In this document: positions 38,001 to 50,000 of the stretch, piece by piece
Numbering within the stretch: position 1 is the stretch's first letter
Layout: each line of letters opens with the position of its first letter
Assembly: GCF_902148845.1 (NCBI RefSeq)
Contig: NC_043755.1
Coordinates: 1,226,378-1,290,377, forward strand
Reading direction: 5' to 3'
DNA from: Salarias fasciatus
Taxonomy: Eukaryota; Chordata; Actinopteri; Blenniiformes; Blenniidae
DNA length: 64,000 nucleotides
Position numbers and translations under genes: made by a program
Notes under the pieces: generated by a model
Databases searched by the model: none
What the model saw: the letters and a program-made list of their open reading frames with translations, nothing else
What the model was told of the DNA's origin: nothing

Positions 38001-41000
38001 AGGAGTTTCGTCGAGCAGGAGGTCCACGGATCAAGCATGTGTGCCGCGCTGCGTCTGTCGTTCTGGGGCAGCCTCGAGCCCTGGTACCAGACGACATCCC
38101 GAGACTGAGCGCTCTGCCGCTGCATGAAAGATCCGGCATTTCCCCCTCAGCCGTCGCTAAAGGTACTCTCACTTTTTTTTTTTTTTTTCTAAATGCTTTT
38201 CGAATGTTTCTTGCAAATTGACTGTCAAATGATGGCAAACTCTTTCAAGCAGCTGAAGTTTGCATGTTTTTTTCAGCATGTCCTCTTTGTTCGTTTTATT
38301 GTGGGGGGGAATTGGTGCATAATACAGTAATACAGAATGTGTTTGACTGACAATATTTGCCTGGTTTTTAATAGCTGGCAAGAGGCTCGAGTCGGCTCGT
38401 CAAGACACGAAACAAATTTAATGTTGGAGTTGTAGTAACGCTTGCGAGTAATTGTTTGTCTTTGTGAAAAAATTGATATTTTCATCTCGTATACTCTGAG
38501 TTACAACACAGTAATACTGCAAAGTTTAAATTTAAAGTTTATTGTGGCAACTATTTTACCTGTCTATGAAATTGGCCTCTATATGACCTTGAACTAAATT
38601 GAGTTGAGTTCTTACTTTGTTTTTCTTTTTCTTTTTGCAGATGTTGGGTCTCCATCAGAGTCAGACAGTCCCAGTCTGTCTGATCCAAAGGTCACTAAGG
38701 TCAAGAAGCCATCAAACTTCTTAAAACGGAAAGGACTCGGCCCGTTTGGGTACCGGTCCCGGAGGTGTGGCGTGTGTGACGGCTGCAACCACGAGGAGGA
38801 CTGCGGCAGGTGCATAAACTGCCTCGACAAACCCAAGTTTGGCGGTCCCAATACCAAGCGGCAGTGTTGTGTGTAAGTGGATTTAATTGTGTTTTCCGTG
38901 GAGCTCGTTGCAGCTTCCAGAAATAATTATTCTGTCGTCTTCCAGGTACAAGAGGTGTGATCAGATCGAACTGAGGAAAGCTCGCAGATTGAGTGGAAGG
39001 ACAACACACAAAGGTACTTTCTTAAACCGGGGAGGAACCTTGTCGCTCTGATAATTTAATTACTTTGAAGTCATCAGCAGCAATGGCGCCTGTGTTTTCT
39101 GTCTTTTTTTAACTCAGGCTCCTCGAAGCGGCGGCGGTCGTCCCTGAGCGGGGGTCATTCCAGTAACGATGAAGGGATGGACGGTACCGCCGACTCACCC
39201 TCCGGTCTCCAGGGCGACGACAACAGCCCGTCGGTCAGGAAGCAGCCGAAGCGCGTGGTGAAGCCCCGTGTCTATTTCGACCTGGTGGATTACGACTCAG
39301 ATTTGGAAGATAAAGCTCTGCCCAGCTCGGCGTCACCAGCGAGAAGAAGGGGTGCTGGATCTCGTTTCAGTCAGGGTGAAGTCACGCTCACGCATTGTGT
39401 GGTACATGAGGCTTGTAATCAGATGTTCGTCACTTAACACATCTTTTTTTCATGTGTGCTTTGCAGACTTTGTGTCTCTGGATGGGTTCTTAGGTGATAT
39501 TTCAGATGAAGAAGTTCGGCATCGGAAGTCCAGCTCTCATCGTGTACCAACGGTTCGACGCAAACCTGACAAGGTTTGTAGAAGTTTTGCCTTGCATCGA
39601 TCACAGTAATTGGGCGCGACCTCACCTGAAAAATTCCTTGTATTCCTTGAGCAAACAGGATGTTTCCATGTGAACACATAGTCGAAACAAATTGAAATTG
39701 AACACATCAGCAGTCATCATTGCAGCGTGTTCTTTCCTCACATTTCCGTGACTGTTGTCCCTCAGGGTCTCCCGTCTCAGAGTCCTTTGGAGCAGACCCC
39801 TCCCAGTGTCCTGGCCGCCCTGGCTCACGGGTTTGAGCAGCGAGAAGTAGAGTCCTCCAAACCGACGCATAAGATCAGGGTTGATTTCAAAGTAAGCGCT
39901 CCTTTTTTTTTGTTGTCTTGTGTCCTTCTCATGTTGTGGCATAAGTAGCGCGAGGCTGCTGGGTTTGCTGAGCACATTTCAGCAACAAGGCAAATGAAAG
40001 TGCTTGAAATTATCTCATGAACAGTTTCCATCGTATTTCTGAATATTTGATCTTGAGTGAATGTTTTCAGTAATGAATTCAGCTACACCTTTTAACTCAA
40101 CTGTACCGATGTTACAGTTGATTTTGCTTCACATTTCAAATGTCAAAGTCCCCTTATTGTTCCATTATAACTGTACTGACAACATGATAACCATCTGTGA
40201 TTGTTTTATATGTACTTTACAGCTGTCGTCGCTTAACTGATAACTCCTATTGTGAGTCTTCTCACTCCTTGTTTCAATTTTCAGGAGGACTGCACTTTAG
40301 AGAACGTGTGGAATATGGGCGGGTTAAGCATATTGACCTCTGCGCCACTTATGCCTCCCTACGTCTGCTTCCTGTGTGCCAGTAAAGGACAACATGAGGT
40401 ACGAGTTCACCAAGTTGAAGTAACTTTCATTATAATGTTTTTTGGGTTTTTTTCCCCCCTAATTGAAACAAGTGGTTTCTCTCCACAGATGCTTTACTGC
40501 CAAGTGTGCTGTGAACCCTTCCACCAGTTTTGCCTTGAACCAGCCGAGCGCCCCTCCGAGGAGAATAAAGAGAACTGGTGCTGCAGACGCTGCAAGTTCT
40601 GCCGCGTGTGCGGCAGGAAAAACAAGCTGTCAAAGGTACAAACGGCTCAATGTCCGTCCTTTCTGTTGATGAGGGTCAGCACGTGGTCATTATCTTCTTC
40701 TTCTTTTTTTTTTTAATCTCTCTTTTCTCAGCCTTTGTTGGAGTGTGAACGTTGCCAGAACTGTTATCACGTTTCCTGTTTGGGACCCAACTATCCGAAA
40801 CAAAACAAGAAAAGAAAAGCCTGGGTATGTGTCTCTGGAAGTAATTTTTTTTTCCCTTTTCTGCCACAAATGTCATCGCAAAAGTTTATAATACTGTTAT
40901 TGTGTCGATTGCTAGGTTTGCATGACCTGTATCAGGTGTAAAAGTTGCAACGTTACTCCGGGGAAAACTTGGGACACTGAATGGAATCACGACAAAGGAC

Positions 41001-44000
41001 TCTGTCCAGACTGCTCGAAACTCTATGAACAGGGTGAGTGAAGAATACCTGCATCTCTGTCTCATTATTTCCTGAACAATCGGTGTCGATTCTAATGTCG
41101 GAAATGCATTTCTGTCCCCAGGTAACTACTGTCCAATCTGCTTCAAGTGCTATGAGGACAATGACTATGACAGTCAAATGATGCAGTGTGGCACCTGTAA
41201 CCACTGGGTTCATGCAAAGTGCGAGGATTTAACAGGTACTTTTAATTCTTTAGTTTATCAAAAAGATTCAGCTCTGTTACACAAAGTTCTGCTCATCTGC
41301 TTGGCATGCATGTGCATGACTGCTTCACTCACCTGATGTGTAAGATCTGGTTGAAGATGCATTTCACACTCTTGTTGTCTGTGAACTTGTTTCAGATGAG
41401 CTGTATGAGATTCTGTCCAGCCTGCCAGAGAGCGTGGTGTACTCGTGTCGGCCGTGCAGCGTGACGCAGCCAAGTGCCTGGAGAGAACTGCTCTACATTG
41501 AGCTCAGGGCGGGGGTGGAGAAAGTGCTCGCCTGCCTGCTTTCGTCGACCCTCACCCAGCACCTGGTAACCTGCTCACAGGTGTGTGGTCAAGAAAAGTG
41601 CTCAGGATGTCTACAGCATATTGTTCACTGTGTGCATGTGTGTGTTGTTTCATTACAAAAGCCAACAGCACCCCCTAGTGGCTCATCTAAACTACATGGT
41701 TTTGAGCGTTTCTGCTGTTTCCCTGTGACATAAATTCCAAAACATTGCTGTGAAACTACACTGAAACAAACATGTCTTACTTGAAATGTAAGTGAGGCGT
41801 AACATTGGAGTCAAATATTAATTAGACCACGTGAAATCTGCTGCAGTGTGAGAAGTCGATCGACCCCGACAGTGGAAGGGAGGGACAGCCGGCCTGTGAC
41901 CTCCGAGCTGTCGGCAAGAAGTTTGACAAAGGACTGTACACGACATTGGTAAGTACATTCCTTTTTATTTGATATCCATTGGCAAGAAGTTTCATCTTTG
42001 ACAAGATCCAAAAACAAGCAGGAAACACTTTATGGAGACTTTTTGCCACTGTACACATGCAAGTCCCACTCATCATCTGACCTCCATCTATGCACATTTA
42101 CAGCTCATTCTGAGGCTACACTGTATTGTATTTTGCACATTTCAGTTTTTAGCTTCAATTTAAAATCTTGTTGCGCTCTTTTTCGTGCTTGGTTTTATTG
42201 TGTTTTGTGTGATATAGTCTGTCTCTGTTCTCCGTTTTCTTTTATTTTGGGTGGCATGTCTGTATAGCAGGAGGAAAGGCGAGATGGTGATTCCATTGTG
42301 TTTTTTTGAATTGACAGTAAAGCTCACTTTGAGTTTAATTTAGTGGTGTTTCAGAATCAGTAACTTCTCTTTAGCATGTTCATAGTTTACATTGTGACTC
42401 AACAAAGTGAGCAGGGAAGCAGTTCCAGCTAAAAATGATACATTGAAACAAATCTGTTGAACCCACAGATCAAGTTTTGAAGTCTTTTTCTGATCTTTCA
42501 AAATGTTTTTCTTGAATAGAAAATGTTCCATGAAGATGTGGTTCAGGTGGTGCGAAAGCGGCTCGAGCAAGAGGAGAATCTTCCAGAAGAGCGTCGGCCC
42601 ACCGCTCTGGCACGCTCCTACTACTTGAAGGTATGAGAGCTTCTTTACTGGAAATCCTCTGAACTGTCAGCCTGTTCTTCGTTTTTCCATGAGTGGGAGT
42701 GTGGAAATGTGTAAAAGTGAAACTATTCTGCTTTTGGAACTTTGAATTTTCACTTCTCCTCTGTTTAGCTCCTCGAGGAAGTATTCAACTGGTTTAACAG
42801 CCAGGACCCGAAGGTGTGGAACCCTTGTACCAAAGACTTGCCTTTGTGAGTAATCGTCAATATTGTTTTTTCATTTGCTTATGTACGAAATGGGCTTCAT
42901 GTTGAGATTGTAGTCATTTTCCGTGGTAAATGTTTCATCACGTACACGTGTGACCATATGTTTAATGGACACCCAGTTATCACATGACTTCCAGTTTACA
43001 TTTGAGTAGAAAACAGCCTTGTTGAAATATTTATTTTTATTTATTAATTTATTTTCTAGGGGTATGCTGTCCCAAGCAGTTAATCCTCCAACCACAGAGC
43101 ATGTTTATGCTCAGTGGCAGGAGAGAGAGGAGTTTTCCTCCAGGCCGCCACTGAGACTCCTGCAGGAGGACAACGGGCAGAGCTTGGATATAAAAGAAGA
43201 AGAGGCTTTTTCTCCGATGTCGGGGGAACTCATGAGCCACAACCACTTCAAAACCAACCGGGCTTTCAGACTCAAGTCCAAAGGTAGTGCTGTCCAGGAA
43301 CAATGTTTAGATTGTAATAGTGGCAGTTTCTGATATTTTCTCTAAAGTTTTTTTTTTTTTCTTTTAAGCATTTCCTTTTATATGTTCATCAGGGAAAAGA
43401 GGCCGCCTTTCAAAAGCTGATCTCGACACCGGATGGTCTAAAGATGATGAGAGACAGTGCTCGTTGTGCCAAAAATACGGAGACCTCAAGCCGAACGTGA
43501 GTGATCCATTAAACGCTTTTTTTTTTTTTTTTTTTTTTTTGCAAACATTTAAACTTTGCTTGTTGACCGAATCTTTGTTTTCCACAGGAGGCTGGACGGC
43601 TGCTGTACTTGGGCCAGAACGAATGGGCACATGTCAACTGCTGTCTTTGGTCTGCCGAGGTGTTTGAAGAAGACAATGGATCCCTGCTCCACGTGCACAG
43701 CGCCGTCACAAGGGGCCGCTTGATGGTAAGCTGTTAGTCAGCGTGATCAATATGTCTCAAGTAAAGGAAAATGTGAACTTAATTACTTTTGAACATAAGC
43801 GCACTCCACCGATCAATATTTGAATTTTACAAAAAAAAAATTAACGCAAACAAGTGTGTATTGATCGCAGCGTCTGCTCTCCGTGAACTTTGAATGTCGT
43901 TTCTGTTTCGTTCACCCAGCGATGTGAACGCTGCAACCAGACAGGCGCCACGGTGGGCTGCTGTCTCACGTCGTGCCAGAGCAACTACCACTTCATGTGC

Positions 44001-47000
44001 GCCCGCTCCCGGCAGTGCGTGTTCCAGGACGACAAGAAGGTCTATTGCTACAAACACCGGCATCTCATCAGCGGCAGGGTGAGTTCTGCTCCTCCGCCTC
44101 GTTCTAACTAAAAATGTTCAAACACTTGGGAGTGTCAATCTTTTAACTTTGCTTCTTCTGATGAACAGATGATAACAGGTCAAGAGTTCGAAGTGAACCG
44201 CCGGGTCTATGTGGACTTCGAAGGCATCAGTCTCCGCAGAAAGTTCCTGACCGGAGTGGAACCGGAACTGATCAACGTCATGATCGGTAAGTTTCTTTAG
44301 CTTGATCAGTTCGTTCTGCCTGTACTCTTAATTAGTCGTGTGAGCTTTGGGAGAAACTCACGATTGGCAATGTCACAACACAGGCTCGCTGCAGATTGAG
44401 AAGCTGGGTGTGTTGACGGAACTATCGGCGAGCAAAGGGAAATTGTTTCCAGTGGGATTTGAGTAAGTAGCGTTTTGCTCTTTGAACGCATAAATCTTCC
44501 CAGCAAGATGAAACTAAAGCCACCTTTCTCTTTGCTCCACTTTCAAAGGTGTTCTCGTTGGTACTGGAGTACTGCCAACCCGCTGCGCCGGTGCAAATAC
44601 ACGTGCACAGTCCGGGAGGTTCGTCCTGTCATCCCAGAGAAGCCTGTTGAGGAGATGCCGGACCAAGGAGACAATCACACCATCGCTCACAGCCCGTGTC
44701 CCCTCCCTGGTATGTGTTCAACAACTGGAAAAACTGTGTTGGAGCTGTTTTCTCTAAATGCATAGAACGCATTAAGACATGTTCCATTTTCTAAACATTT
44801 TGTATAAATCCTCAGAATCTGAAGCTGCAGAACCCGATGTGACAGAATCTCATCACCCAGGTGAGGAACCCTTCGCCTCAGGTCCTGCTTCCAAACTGGA
44901 TCACGGTGCGAGGCCAAAGATTCCCAGCTATCCTCAACCTCGGAGACCAGCTGGAGGACTGTCCCGACCTCTTCCATCCCCCGGTAAAACATCTCACTTT
45001 ATTTAGCAAAGAATGATTTACAGCGTTAATAATCTAAAAGTGATCAGAACCATAAGCCGACAAGTTAAAATATGTCTCTCTCTCTCTCTCTCTTAAAGGA
45101 GTTGTGCCAGTGAAACCCCACCACATTCTTACTGTCAGCGATCTGGAGGAGACACGAAGAGTTCGTCGTCACAGCCCACATTCGCAGCCAGCAGGCCTTC
45201 GCAGTCGTATGTCGCCCCCTCCCCTCGGCCCTCTACCCGGACCGATCACTCTCCGAGCTGGGAAGTCGTCCCATCCGACCTCCCTGCTGTTTCCCCTCGG
45301 TGCTGCAGAGAACCTCGTCGGTTCTCCACCTGCCCGTTCAGTGGGAGGCAGAAGTGCTTCCTTAGTCCGAGGTCCCGGAAACACAACAACCCACTCGTCA
45401 TTCTTTCCTCAGTCGTCCTGGCAGGATGGTGCGGCCAATTTCCCCCCAGCGAGTCTGTCTTTCTCCTCGTCCATACAGCATTTACCCAGAAATCGACTCT
45501 CGTTTGAGCTGAACCAGTCCGACTCAGTCGAGGTGCCACACAACTTCTTAGCTTCGCCAGAGCCTGAAGATGTCTCTCCAGCCAACGGTGCATCGCCCCA
45601 AGAGGACATAGACCAGCTGAAGAACGCGGATGAGTTTTCCTACAATTCGTTCCACAAGGAATCCAACATGAGCCTCGGCCAAGAGATGCGCACGGAGCTT
45701 GAGATTGAAGAAACGCTCCTGAATGAAGGAGTGGCGATGAACTGTGGGGGCCAGATCGTGGTGGAAGGCGACGACCAGGAAGAATTTTGGGAAAGAGCCC
45801 AAGAGGTACACAAGAAGAAGAGCATTGTTCCCAGTCTGCCACGGTCCGCAGCCTCAGTCAGGGACGACTTGGGCAATTCATCCTCTGATGACGATATGGA
45901 GCACTATTTTGACTTTTCTCGGACAATAGTCAGCTGCCCCAGCTCAAAAGATCGCTCGAAGTCTCCCCCCTCTCCGACCTCCCGGCCTCTGGCTCAGCTG
46001 GACGGAGTGGACGATGGCACAGAGAGCGATGCAAGCGTAGCTCCCAATGATGATGCTCAGAAAGTCGTCGGTACCAGTCAAACTCGGATGCAAGCAAAAA
46101 ACATCAGCAATAAAAACATCCCAGATTTGGAAACGACAAAGTCTGCAGAGGCGTCAGCCGATGAGAAGAAAACCGCTTCTTCATTCGTCCCCATTCCAGA
46201 GGCCGACATCACTTCTCAAGATCCACTGAAGTCCTGTGTTACTCTCAAAGTATCCGACACTTTTGTTCCTCCTGTCATTGAAACTCCCCCCAACTCACTC
46301 TCAAAGGTGGCCGAGACGTCCTGTTCAGAGGAGACGTTACAAGTTTCCAGTGTCGGCTTGCCCACAGAGACACCCCTTGTTCTCCAGAGATGCGACGGTA
46401 ATCCAGACCTCACAGAACTGGTGCCTGTGCTACAAGACGCAACTCTCGAGTCCCAGCAGTCCGAAGCTTGTAAAGCCTTGAACTCTGAGCCCGGCAGCAG
46501 CCACATCGTATCTTCTCTCGAGGGGTCGACCGTGGTGATGAACCACCTGACGTCGATGGAGCCCTCGCTGGCAGATTCTGCAGATCACAGCCAGGGCACC
46601 CTGCTCGGCCTCATTCAGCCCTCCGCCATCATCTCTCCAGACGTGCAAAACCCTTCCCAAGGCCTGGTCGACTCCCTGCAGATGTACTCTTGTTTCAGTC
46701 AGCCTCCTCTAACAAGCATCACGCTTCAGCCTGTGACCGCCGCACAAGAGCCGGCCACCTTCGCGTCCATGGAGCCTCTGTCTACTAAGCTGACGACGCT
46801 CACGCCCGTCGCTGATGTGTCACAGACGCTGCTCAGCGTCGCTCCCCACAGCGATCCAGGCTTGTCGGTCACCCTGGGCACGTGTGCCAGTGTCTCTGTT
46901 CCTGTGTACTCCACGCAAACACAGCCTCTGGGCTCCACAGGCGTCACCATTGTTTCTTCCTCTGCTTCAATATCCTCTCTCTCTGGACTGTCGACGCACT

Positions 47001-50000
47001 GCTCCGCCGCTCTGGCGCCGGTGCAGACCACCTCGGCGCCCGTGCTCCTGAACGGCTACAGCTCCTCGTGCGTGCAGAAGGAGGCCACGTCCGGACACAC
47101 GCTCTCCATTAACTTCTCCACTCCCCGGCCGGCGATGGAAACCCAGCAGCCGGTGTTGCCCCAGGCGCTCCCCGGCCACGCCATCCTCACCGTGAAGGAG
47201 GTGGGAGGTCCGAACGTCGACCCCACGCCGCACGTCCTCCTGGTGAACCGCCTCGGGCAGATCTTTGTGAAAAACCCGGAGAGCAACACGTTCCAGCTGC
47301 CCACGACCAACTCTCCCTCCTACAACTGCGTCACGCAGATCGCCAGCCTTTTGCAAAGCAACGCCCTGTCGGCCACGCTGGCGGCGGCGGGCAACATGAC
47401 CGCCCCTCAGCCGGCGTCCGGCGTGACCACGGCGCTCCCGTCGGCCCTCTCACCAGCAGTCCAGAACCCCGTCACCGTCACACAGCTGCTCACGCACACC
47501 AACAACGGCGCCGTCGCACCAGCAAATGTGAAGAAGTCGAGGAAAAACGCGAAAGCATCGAAAGACGAGAGCGCGCCGGGGATGAGAAAACCAAAGAAGA
47601 AGAAGGAGTCCGGTGCATCCAAAAAATCCAAGTCATCCAAGACAACAGGGCACCACGCTGTGGCAGCCGAGAATCATCCAAAGACTCCGACTGAAAGTGC
47701 CCAAGCAATCATCAATCAGGCAATGGCAAGTAACTACATCCCCAAGTGGGGCGGGCTGCGGACGATGAGCCCGTCCTCGCTGGTTCTTCCGCCCGACCTG
47801 CTCCTGGAACCGGAGTCTTCAGTTTCGCCTCCATCGCCCACCACGCCGCCGGCCCCCACGCCCCGCCCCCGAACACACGTCCGCATGAAGAGAGTGTCGT
47901 CGCTCTCCGACCGCATCGTCACCAAGAAGTCCAAAGTGGACTTCCTGCAGCCGGAGCCCGTCCCCGAGGAGGAGGAGCGGCGCAAGCCGGCCTTTCCCAG
48001 CGCTTCCAGCCGGGCGTCCGGAGTCCGCATCAAGACCCCCACGGTGAAGGAAGTTCTCAATCTGGACGAGCTGAAGGACGACGAGCACATCAGTGACTCC
48101 GACAGCTCAGGGTAAGCAGAGCTGAAGGGCCACATGTCAGCCCCTGGGCCTTATGTCCAGGTCTGAATGATAGCGCTGTCTACTTTTTGATTTTTAAAAT
48201 ATGTGTGTGTCCTTTTTCAGCAGATCAGAACCTTGGAATTACATGATTCAGGGTGAACAGGGCAAACAGCAGCCGAGTGAACCAGTGGGACACAGCAGCC
48301 TGATTGACTGGAGGAAGTACTGTGGTAGGTGGTTGTTACTTACCTTTAAAAAGAAAGGGAAAAACAATATATGTATATATATGCATTGAGGAATTACAGA
48401 CCCTTTAAATTATCTTTTTTTTTTTTTTTTTTTTCCTCTTCCATCCAGGCGCTGTTCCTACTTCTGAGGATGAGCAAACGCCATCTGATGAGGACGAGGA
48501 AACGTCATCGAACAGAGACCAGCCACACTTGCGATTTGAGATCAGCAGTGATGATGGTTTCAGTGTGGAGGCAGAAAGTCTTGAGGGTAAAGAAAATTCA
48601 TTACGTGGAACAAAATAAGTGAAAAGCTTGAGAAACGAGGATTTTCTTTGGTTGTTATTAGTTTAATTGTTTAAATTAGTTGAGACTAAATCTTAAATCT
48701 CCTTTCAGTGGCCTGGAAAGCGGTGATCGACGGGGTTCAGGAGGCGCGAGCCATCGCACGCTTGAGGCCTCTGACTTTCCAGAAGGTCACCGGCGCCCGG
48801 ATGCTGGGCCTGGTCCACGACGCAGTCATGTTCCTGCTGGAACAGCTGGAAGGAGCTCACCGCTGTCAGCGTCACTCCTTCCGTTTCTTCAAGCAGTTCA
48901 GCCAGGAGGACGATCTGCCCGTCAACCCCAGCGGCTGCGCCCGCTCCGAGCTTTACCTTCGGTATGTTGAAGAACTCCTGACGTCTCTGATGAATCACAA
49001 TTGACAACAATCTTCTGAGTAAGGTGTTATTTCCTTTTTTTTTTTTTTTAAACAGGAAGTCTACATTTGATATCTTCAACTTCCTGGCGTCTCAGCACCG
49101 GCAGCTTCCCGACATCGGGCCTTACGACGACGAGGAAGATGAGGTTCTGTTGAAATCCACAAGGTCAGTCTTCACTCATTTTTCTTTACAGCAAAACCTT
49201 TATCAGTTTCTAAATTGCCTCCCGTTGTTAGCAAATTAGCATTAGCCTCAAACCTGTTCGTCACTTTAAACCAAAACACGATACTTTTTATTTTGGACAT
49301 TTCACTGTTTTCACCAGAAAGACTCATTTAGGATCTGTTTATGCCACACTGTTGCATTTTGGGTATCCGTTCAAGCGACGACGGTGCTTGGAGCCAGTGA
49401 GAATGTAACTTTTTGAAAACACTGCTCCTGCGCCTGCACACCACTGCCACAGTAAAGAGTTCTTCTGTACTGTACACATGATTTCTTTAGTTTCTTAACA
49501 AATCTTTGAATATTGTCTCACTGAACAGTGTTCAGTCTCTCTTTGACGACTTACTTTTTGCCCTCGTTCACTCAGGCGAGCTACCAGTCTGGAGTTGCCC
49601 ATGGCGATGCGCTTCAGACATCTGGAACGAACTTCCAAGGAGGCCGTCGGAGTTTACAGGTCAGACACATGTGGCTCCAATCTGCCTTGACGGTGTAACT
49701 ACAGTTACTAATGTCTAACAGCTTTCAGTAAACAAGAGTGGTGTTGTTTCGAGTCTTAATAGAAAACAAGAACGAATCATTACTTCCCGCTGGTGCACAA
49801 ACCAAAAAGACTCTGCGTTCACATGCTACGCAGATGAGCGGCAAGATTTAGTCACTGAAAAGCTGCAGCCGTCCACTGAAAGTTCAAAAGTGCTGAAAAC
49901 AATTCCTTCCACTGTTTCATAAAGGTTACTACTGGTTTGCCTTCACTTCAGTGGTAATTAAATTTGGCTTGTACTTCTGTTTCATTTCCTGTTTTACATG

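Noticed and set aside
45246-45842. 198-residue minus-strand frame within kmt2b exon 29
   Set aside because: It is antisense to a well-supported coding exon and has no recognisable features.
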